64,000 nt of DNA from Acanthochromis polyacanthus (taxonomy: Eukaryota; Chordata; Actinopteri; Pomacentridae). Each line of letters opens with the position of its first letter. The first letter of the stretch is position 1. The stretch covers positions 38,789,474 to 38,853,473 of the forward strand of contig NC_067113.1 of the NCBI RefSeq assembly GCF_021347895.1, in the 5' to 3' direction. Positions 57,121 through 64,000 of the stretch are shown piece after piece. The notes beneath the pieces were generated by a model that saw only the letters and a program-made list of their open reading frames with translations, was not told the DNA's origin and made no database searches. The position numbers and the translations under genes are program-made.

Positions 57121-57791
57121 GAGCTCTAAATACTACAAATAATGAATATTTCAACCATAGAGCTGTTTTAGGCTTAAAAAGGCAGAAAATGGTGAAAAAA
57201 AGTCAGTTTCCTGTCACAGAAGAAGAAATATAACAGAAAATATTCACATTTAAGCAGCAGAAACCACTGAATTTAGACATTTTCTTCTTAAAATGTTACA
57301 GAAAGTGATAAATAAACCAGTAAATTAGCTGATCGATCTTTGCAAAAATGATTATTTTTTGATAAAAGACGAGCAAAGAAACGGAAAGTCCACTTTACTG
57401 GTGCTTTAGTGCAGCAATTTACGACTTTTTGGATCAAAAATGCCACAGAAACTCTCTTTAAAATTGAATAAATCTGCTCTAAAACTGACATGAAAATATT
57501 TGAAAAGCTTAGTTGTTGATTTGTTGACAATAAGAAAAACTCACATTGAAACTTAAACGCGTCTTTAAATTCAACAAATTTGTCTTTATTGTGCTAAACT
57601 ATGACTCATCTTCCATCCGCTGCTTTTCACCTCTTCTTTTATTATTTTAACGTTTCTGCTGCTCTTTAATATTTAATTCCTTTTATTTTTAACCTAATTT
57701 CTGCTCCCACATTTGTTATTCGGTGTATTTTCCACCTGGTATCAGTCAAACTAATCAGAATATTTCTCTTTCTTGCTGAGATTACTGCTAA

Positions 57792-57872
57792 ACAGGAAGC
57801 TACAGCCTGAGGCTAGTTAGCATAGCTTAGTGTAAAAACTGGAAACAAAGGGAAACTGTTAGCGTGGTTCAA
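57792..57872 (+). repeat. Dispersed repeat (TTAGCATAAAGACTGG family), copy 3
   Basis: CAGGAAGCTACAGCC, GAGGCTAGTTAGCATAGCTT and AAAGGGAAACTGTTAGCG shared with copies 1, 2 and 4. Confidence 0.65.
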
Positions 57873-58101
57873 TTTTTCAAATGGAAAAATTTCAACTTAC
57901 AAACATCTGTGCGCGTATGAAGGGTTATGTGATGACTTTTTTGGACATTTTTACACTTTGGTGCAAAGTTTCATGAGTGTTTCTCCTTGATTTTCTGCTA
58001 AGCTAGGCTAATTAGCACATGATTTCCTGATAGAAAATAATCTGACTCTGCAACGGAACAAGATGTCTCTTATGTTTGAGATTTGAATGTTCTTATTGCT
58101 G

Positions 58102-58290
58102 AACAGGAAGCTCCAGCCTGAAGCTAATTAGCATAGCTTAGCATAATGACTGGAAACAAAGGGAAACTGTTAGCGTGGTTCAGTTTAAAAGGGACTACCT
58201 AAGAATCGTTTTTTACACTTGGGTGCAGCTTAAACAACTAATTAGTGATTTTATGCTAAGCTAAGCTAATTAGCACACATTTTAATGACT
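58102..58290 (+). repeat. Dispersed repeat (TTAGCATAAAGACTGG family), copy 4
   Basis: CAGGAAGCTCCAGCC, then AAAGGGAAACTGTTAGCG and AACAACTAATTAGTGATT, the last also seen after copy 2. The longest copy here. Confidence 0.65.
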
Positions 58291-58896
58291 GAAAATAATC
58301 TGACTCTCAGCAAGAAAGCAAAATATCTCCTGTAAATGTTTATTTTCTTGTTTTTTTTTTCTTTCTTTAAGCTCCACCAAAAGACCAAAATCAACCAAAA
58401 CAGTCTTTAATTTTGAAAGGCTTTATGTTTAATTTATTGATTTTACTTCATCACCTTATTTTGAAACCCCATCCTCCAGGAGGCGCCGTCGTGTGTGTGT
58501 ATATATATCTGAGTTCAGTGTATATACACGAACACGAGGCAGTATTTTTAAGAAAAAAGTCGAAAACTTAAAAAAGAAAATCTGCCCCCGATGAGGAGCC
58601 CCTCGCTCCTCTGCTGGCAATACCGAGGCCCCTCCCCCGTTGCCGCGGAAACTGGTTTCCAAGGGAGACTGCCGGCGACAACTCCGCCCCCGCCGCAGCC
58701 TCACCGACCAACCACCTTCCAGCTACCGTCACCGTGGCAGCTGTTGTCGTGACCACAGGGGCCAGCAGCAACGCCAAGGACACGCCCACCGACCGTGTGA
58801 CCTGTCTGAGACGATCTGATTGGAGGACGAGGACTGAGGCACTTGGCCGTAGGCTGTTTTATTAAATATGGCAGCTAGTGTTTTAATAGGAAAAAG

Positions 58897-58907
58897 AATA
58901 AAATAAA
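58897..58907 (+). terminator. cnot2: Distal poly(A) signals of cnot2
   Basis: Overlapping AATAAA hexamers (AATAAAATAAA) about 3 kb past the stop codon. Confidence 0.4.
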
Positions 58908-59489
58908 TATTCTGGTAATGAAACTGAACCTCGACTCCTGAGTGGTTTTTGTTTTTATTTGTATTTTTTATTTTGTGTGAAATGTTTTTGTTTTTGAGAA
59001 TTAAGCTGCTGATGAAGATTCCAGTTCCTGTTTTTTTTTTTTCTACCCGGTAACAGGTGATGCAGAAACTAAACGTTTGTTTTGATTATTTCAGGTTATA
59101 ATGGAGGTTTTCTGGTCTCATTTTTTTTAATTAAAAACACCAAAAAATGTCTGATAAATGTGAGTGAAATGGAAAAGAATACTAAATTTGAGGGTTTTTT
59201 GTGTTCAAATCTATTTTTCTTTTTAAAGTTTTTACATGTTTGTCTTTAACTTAGTATTTAATCCTAAATCATAGAAACAGGAGCTTTAATGATGTTTTTG
59301 TGTCTGAAATGACAAAAAAAAAGTTTGCTTCTGGTCATTTTGAGGTGATTTTTGCTTTTTTCTTGCAGTAATTTTACATTTCTGTGTTTTTTAAATTGTT
59401 TTTAACCTTATTCTGGTCGTTTTGTTTTTCTTTTTAACATTTTCTTGTAATTTTGTGCATTGATTTGTCTCCAATTTATGTCTGTGTGT

Positions 59490-59890
59490 TATGATCGTGC
59501 CCTTCCTTCTACTTCTTCCTGTCTTTTTCTTCTGTCTCTGTGGTATTCCTGTCGTCTCCTGTCCCTTCTCTCACTCTGCTGATTGCTGCAGTAATTACTT
59601 CACTTGACTCGCCTGTTCTAAACTAAACTCTGCTCATTCTTTCACTCCCTGCTGGATCTTCAGCCTACATGCCTCCCAAAGCATCGCATCCCTTCAGAGA
59701 CTTGCTTCCCTTTCAGATTTTGTTCTCCCTGCTGCCTCAGCCCTCATGGACTCTTCTCATCTCCTCATGGATTCCCTGAACTTGCTTCCATGTCCTTCCA
59801 TCTCGTTCTTTCTCTTGGTTTGTGAGTACCGTTTGTTAGTGTTGGACTTTGGTGTCGTGTTTCTGGGGATTTTTGTTGTTGTTTTTGGGT
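59490..59890. mobile_element. Possible retroelement remnant, C/T-rich block
   Basis: A non-T-run segment of distinct composition (CTCCTGCTGATTGCTGCAG, CTTGACTCGCCTG, CCTCAGCCCTCATGGACTC) set in repeat DNA. It begins TGTTATGATCGTGCCC. It looks like an LTR or LINE 5' region, but no ORF supports this. Confidence 0.3.
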
Positions 59891-61440
59891 AAATGTGGTG
59901 TTTGTGATGATTTTGCATCATTTCTGGGTCATTTTATGTGTTTTATGGATGCATCTGTTTTACATTTCTCTGGTTGTGATGGTTTTGCGTTTTTCTGTTA
60001 GTTTAAGTCTCTGGTTGTGACTTTTCAGCTTCTTTTTGTTTTGTTTTTAATATTGTTTGTGTTGTTTTGCGTCTCTGTGGCTGCTTTGAATGTTTTTGTG
60101 ATGTTTTTCTTGTAAGTTTGCGTTACTGGAGCCATCCTGTCCGTTTCTTGATCGTTTCAAATCCTTTTCTGGTCTTTTTGTTGTGATTTATCGTATTTTT
60201 TGGGTGGTTTTGCATATTTCTGGTTGTTTAGTGCGTTTTCGTGGTGATTTTGCATCTGTTTCCTGAAGTTTTGCATCTGTTGCAGGTTATTTTCTGCTTT
60301 TTGTTTTGAACATATTTAGGGTTGTTTTGCAGCTCTGAGGTCTTTTCACGGTGATTTTGCTTCCATTTCCTGACATTTTCTGTCTCTTGCAGGTTGTTTT
60401 GCAGCTTTTCTTGCTGGTTTTTGTCTTTTTTTCTGGTTCTTTAGCATCTTTGTTTCCATTCAAACCATGTTTTGTCCAAAGATCTGCAGTTTGTTGTCAC
60501 AGAGGAGGAAAATATTCACATTTAAGAAGCAGAAATCGCAGCAAAAGAACATTTTCTTCCTTCAAAATTGTTCAAACTGATAAATAGATCAGTGGACATG
60601 CTGGTTTTGCTTTTGCTTCCTGACAGTTTGCGTCTCTTTCAGATCATTTTGCGTCTCTCTGTGATGATTTATAAAAATATCTCTGGTTCTTTTGCATCTT
60701 TGCGCTCGTTCAGCAGCTTTTTGAGCTCATCTTGAGCACCGTTTTGGTCGTTTTGTGCCGTTAACTTGTGGTTGTTTTGCATTTCTGCTTACGTTCTCTT
60801 TTTTTTTGACTGTTTTGAGTCTTTTTCTGGTCATTTTGTTTTTGTTGATGGTTGTTTTCAATCTCTTCATTGGAATTTTTGAGTGTTTTTTGGGTTGTTT
60901 GCACCTTTTGTGGTTGTTTTGTGTCTCTTCATGCTGATTTTAAATCTGTTTCGTGTCTCTTGCAGGTTGTTTCGCAGCTTTTTGTGTTGATTTTTGTGTT
61001 TATCTCTGGTTCTTTTGCGTCTCTGTGGTCAGTCTGCAGGTCTTTGGGTTCATTTTAAGCGTCTCTGTGGTCGTTTTGTGGTTTTGAATCCATTTCCGGA
61101 CATTTTCCATCTCTTGCATGTCAGTTGCTGCTTTAGCTTTTCATTTATTTCGAGTTGTTTTGCATCTCTGAGGTCATTTGGTGTCTTTTTGCCGTGGTTG
61201 TCTGTGTTTTTCCTGCAGTTTTGCATCTCTTGCCGATTGTTTTGCAGCTTTTTGTGTTGACTTCTGGTTCTTTTGGAACAGTTTTTTTGTTGTTTTGCAT
61301 CTTTCTGTGGTGGTTTGAAAATGCATTTCTGTTTTTTTTAGCATCGTTGAGGTCATTTTGAGTCTTATTTTGAGTTTTTGTGGATGTTTTGAGCCTCTCT
61401 GTGCTCATCTTGAATGTTTTTAGGGTAGTTTTTAATTAGT
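59890..61440. repeat. T-rich degenerate repeat (TTTTGCATCTCTGTGGTTGT)
   Basis: Irregular 20-24 bp units TTTTGCRTCTCTGTGGTCRT. This is the reverse orientation of, or a relative of, the AAAATTACCACAAAAAGATGC family. Confidence 0.7.
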
Positions 61441-62760
61441 TCTCATAATCTCTTCATGCATTTCTCATATTTTTTTGGATTTGTGCATCAGCTTTTAAAA
61501 AGTCCGATGGGACTGAACAGTTGAATGAGTTATCTGAGAGCAGAAATGTGTTGAAAACCTGAATCTAAAGGATAAATATGACTGACAACTGTTGAATTCG
61601 AGCTAAAAGTCACCGAAATGTTTGGATAAATCCTGGCGAAGTTATTGAGTCTGATGGAGGCTGTTTTTCTTTTTAGCTGCGTTTTCACAGATTTTAATGG
61701 AACCTGAATCTTCCTGCAGCTCTAGAAGCAGATATTTGGTTCTAAAGCGTCGTTTTTAAACCACAGTTTTTGTTCTGCATGTGTTCAGGCTGTTGATGCT
61801 GTTTCAAGGTTTGTCCACACGAGGGCGCCACAAACCAACACAAGCTCCACCAGCAGCAGAAAAATCCACTGAGTGAATGAAAACATCTGCAGTAAACAGA
61901 AGATCAATCACTTCATCTATAATTTATCAATGATAATAAACTGAAACGTGTTGATGCTGTTAGGTTTAGTTCAGAGCTAATTTATCTTATTTTAGGACCA
62001 AAACAAAGTTCTGTAAAGTATTTTTTTGCCAGAAATAAAACTTCAGAAGACATGAAAGTTGGTGAAGAAACAGCTCGAATATTTTACAGTAGATCTGAAA
62101 GACTGAATGGATCCAATAGAGGACAGAATTTTAATTATTTTTCCTTAAAAACGGAAGAAAGTGTGGTGGTCTAGTGTCTCCATAAAGTTCCTATAAGGTT
62201 TATCTGTGGATGGATCCATGTTTCTACTAGAATCCAGTCTTTGGTCCACGTTTCTCCAACATCAGTAGAACGTGATGGTTAAAGTTTGACCAGACAATGT
62301 TCCAGTTTACATGTTTTTCACCAACTAATCAGGGAATTCATGGATTTTATTGCAGTTTCTTTACTGCAGCTGAAAGTAAAAAGGAAACAAACAACAGGAG
62401 CTGCAGAGTTTGTGGAAGGAGAAGCAGTAAAAGACTTAATGAGGCGATAAAAGCAGATTGAAAGCGTCTGTTAATGACTAAAGCACAGAAACACTCAGAT
62501 GTTTACATGTTGAAGGTGCAGGAGAGGGAAATAAGCTTCAAATTCTACAGTTTTTCTTATTTTCTAGACCAAATAGTGGAGTTTTACTGTTTCTGTTCTT
62601 CAGTCTTTGAATCTCCTGCGGGTTAATTTTCTCGTTTCTTTGTCGTCGAGGCTGAAAAAAAAAGCTTAAATATTGAGATGAATTCATCACTTGTGGCCTC
62701 GGGTTCTTTCTGTCACTTCATTAAAACGTTTTTTCACTTTTAATTAAACCAACCTTGATT
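61440..62760. other. Intergenic DNA, no gene seen
   Basis: More mixed composition than its surroundings. The phrase CACACGAGGGCGCCAC at about 61815 partly resembles a CTCF core. No ORF with recognisable similarity. Confidence 0.4.
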
Positions 62761-63930
62761 AGTTGTTTGAGAAATGAAAAATGAGTTTAACCTCGAGGTG
62801 GGAAATTCTGACTTAATTAAAACAAACCAGATGTTTCTGCAGCGACTGAGGAAAGCCGCTCAGAAGTTTAACGCTTCCTTTAAAGTTTTGTTTTTATTTT
62901 TCAGTCTCATGGTTGTTTTGTCTTTTTGTCTGCATTTTATCATGTTGTGTCTCTTTGTGATTGTTTTTAGTCTCTTTCTGATTTTTTTCAGTTTGTTTTA
63001 TTTATTTTTGTAGTTTTGTGTTTATTTGTGGTCGTTTTGAGTTTTTCTTAGTCTCTGTGGTTGTTTTGTCTTTTATTTTGTAGATATTTGCAAAATTGCA
63101 AAAAGTGCTTATAAGGACTAAAAAATGTGAAATCATTTTTTAAGTTATTTTACAAACTTTATTTTGTTAAATTACAGGAGAGTTTATTAATTTTGAAATT
63201 GAAATAACAAAATTTTAAAAAATCAAAAAATTATATTTTTATAAACAGTGACTTTAAAATTAAAATGTTTTACTGTATTTAAATCCACAAATTATCAGTA
63301 TCTTTGAAAAATGTTCCCCGTTTTATTAAATTACAGATAATATTTAGTAAAATCGCCAAAAATAAAAAAGCAGTATTTTTAGAAATATATTTTCTTTTAC
63401 AGTATTTGACCATAAAATTACAGTTTTATTGCATTAAAAGCTGCTGAAATTTTCCAGATATTTTTAGTTTGAAAATAAAGAGATTTTTTTTTACTTTTTA
63501 TATAGTTTTGTATTTTTACAACTGTTTATTTGTATACTTTTTACCTTTTTTTATTGATTTTTCTTTTTTGTTTTTATATATTTTTTTACTTTATTACAGA
63601 TTTATACTTTTTATTTTACAGATTTATTTTTTCCAAGATTTTTTTTTTTTTTTTACATATTTTTGCTTTTTAAGGAATACTATAATAAATAATATCCACG
63701 TTAATTTGTATTTTAAATAAAAATTTTACATAAATGTGAGTTTTAATATGTTCTATGGATTTAAATCAGCTAAAAATATCAGTAAATTAAAAATATTTGC
63801 TGTTTTTTTTAACTGTTACATATTTTTTGGTACTTTTGCTGCCAGATTAAATTTTTTTCCCCCGTTTTTATTTTTTTTAGATCAGAGTTCTTCATCAGAT
63901 CAGTCTGCTGCTTCATGTTAAATCTAAATA
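62760..63930. other. Very AT-rich intergenic DNA
   Basis: Long T runs; the ORFs are Phe/Leu/Tyr-rich by composition only. Confidence 0.5.
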
Positions 63931-63969
63931 TTGTTTGATGGTAAATCTCGTTTTTTTTCTGCTGTTTGT

Positions 63970-64000
63970 TTGTAGATTTCCCTCCAAATGTTCCTCTCCT
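63970..64000 (+). other. Possible splice acceptor and exon start of the next gene
   Basis: A TTTTTTTTCTGCTGTTTGTT tract, then TGTAG before ATTTCCCTCCAAATGTTCC. It has the look of an acceptor, but the window ends before this can be tested. Confidence 0.25.

Larger units (their letters stand above)
55900..58910 (+). other. cnot2: cnot2 3' UTR region with inserted repeats
   Basis: Poly(A) signals occur at 56376 (AATAAA) and at 58897-58907 (two overlapping AATAAA). In between are repeat family 2 (56600-57120) and two dispersed repeats (57792, 58102). A GC-rich block at 58570-58830 precedes the distal signal and could be conserved 3' UTR or a separate element. Confidence 0.45.

Noticed and set aside
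61810..61830. CTCF site (CACACGAGGGCGCCAC)
   Set aside because: Two mismatches in the core positions I can check; not enough without a matrix score.

Overview
The window is nuclear DNA from a ray-finned (teleost) fish. Two spliced genes match vertebrate proteins exon by exon. The histone genes are intronless and end in the metazoan 3' stem-loop. The repeats (long-TIR Tc1 element, tRNA-derived SINE with an L2-like tail, Penelope/Neptune-type GIY-YIG element, hAT with a DUF4371-like transposase) are the usual teleost set. The species cannot be named from sequence alone.

Layout. (1) About 2.4-10.6 kb, minus strand: a complete calumenin gene (calu). It has six coding exons giving 314 aa, six EF-hands and a C-terminal HDEF, plus a predicted non-coding first exon at a CCAAT-rich promoter. 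Its introns and flanks carry a GCTA-rich 60-66 bp satellite, a SINE, a short hAT element and a 164-bp foldback. (2) 12.6-17.2 kb: histone cluster A, all minus strand: H3, H4, H2A and a cysteine-containing divergent H1. (3) 18.1-26.8 kb: a transposon graveyard with hAT, two RecQ-like-helicase-bearing fragments with related ends, a THAP-type exon, a Penelope-like element and a Tc1 remnant. (4) 27.6-30.4 kb: histone cluster B. H3 is inverted relative to cluster A; H4 and H2A are not. No H2B is present in either cluster. (5) 32.2-55.9 kb, plus strand: cnot2, a CCR4-NOT subunit, with 14 coding exons followed by 3' UTR sequence. One intron holds about 6 kb of 49-bp minisatellite (roughly 124 copies). 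Other introns are filled with two A-rich degenerate tandem repeat families, a 160-bp higher-order array, a polypyrimidine tract and a Tc1 element. One cnot2 exon is out of frame by one base in a G-rich run. (6) 58.9-64 kb: gene-poor, T-rich repeat DNA, possibly reaching a splice acceptor of the next gene at the very end.

Functional links: the histone genes supply replication-coupled chromatin protein, calumenin is a secretory-pathway Ca2+ binder, and CNOT2 is a scaffold of the mRNA deadenylase. There is no sign that they act together. The best leads are the altered H2A in cluster A (E41K in the L1 loop), the H3 A95S shared by both copies, the unusual H1, the helicase-carrying transposon fragments, the cnot2 frameshift and the structured minisatellite.
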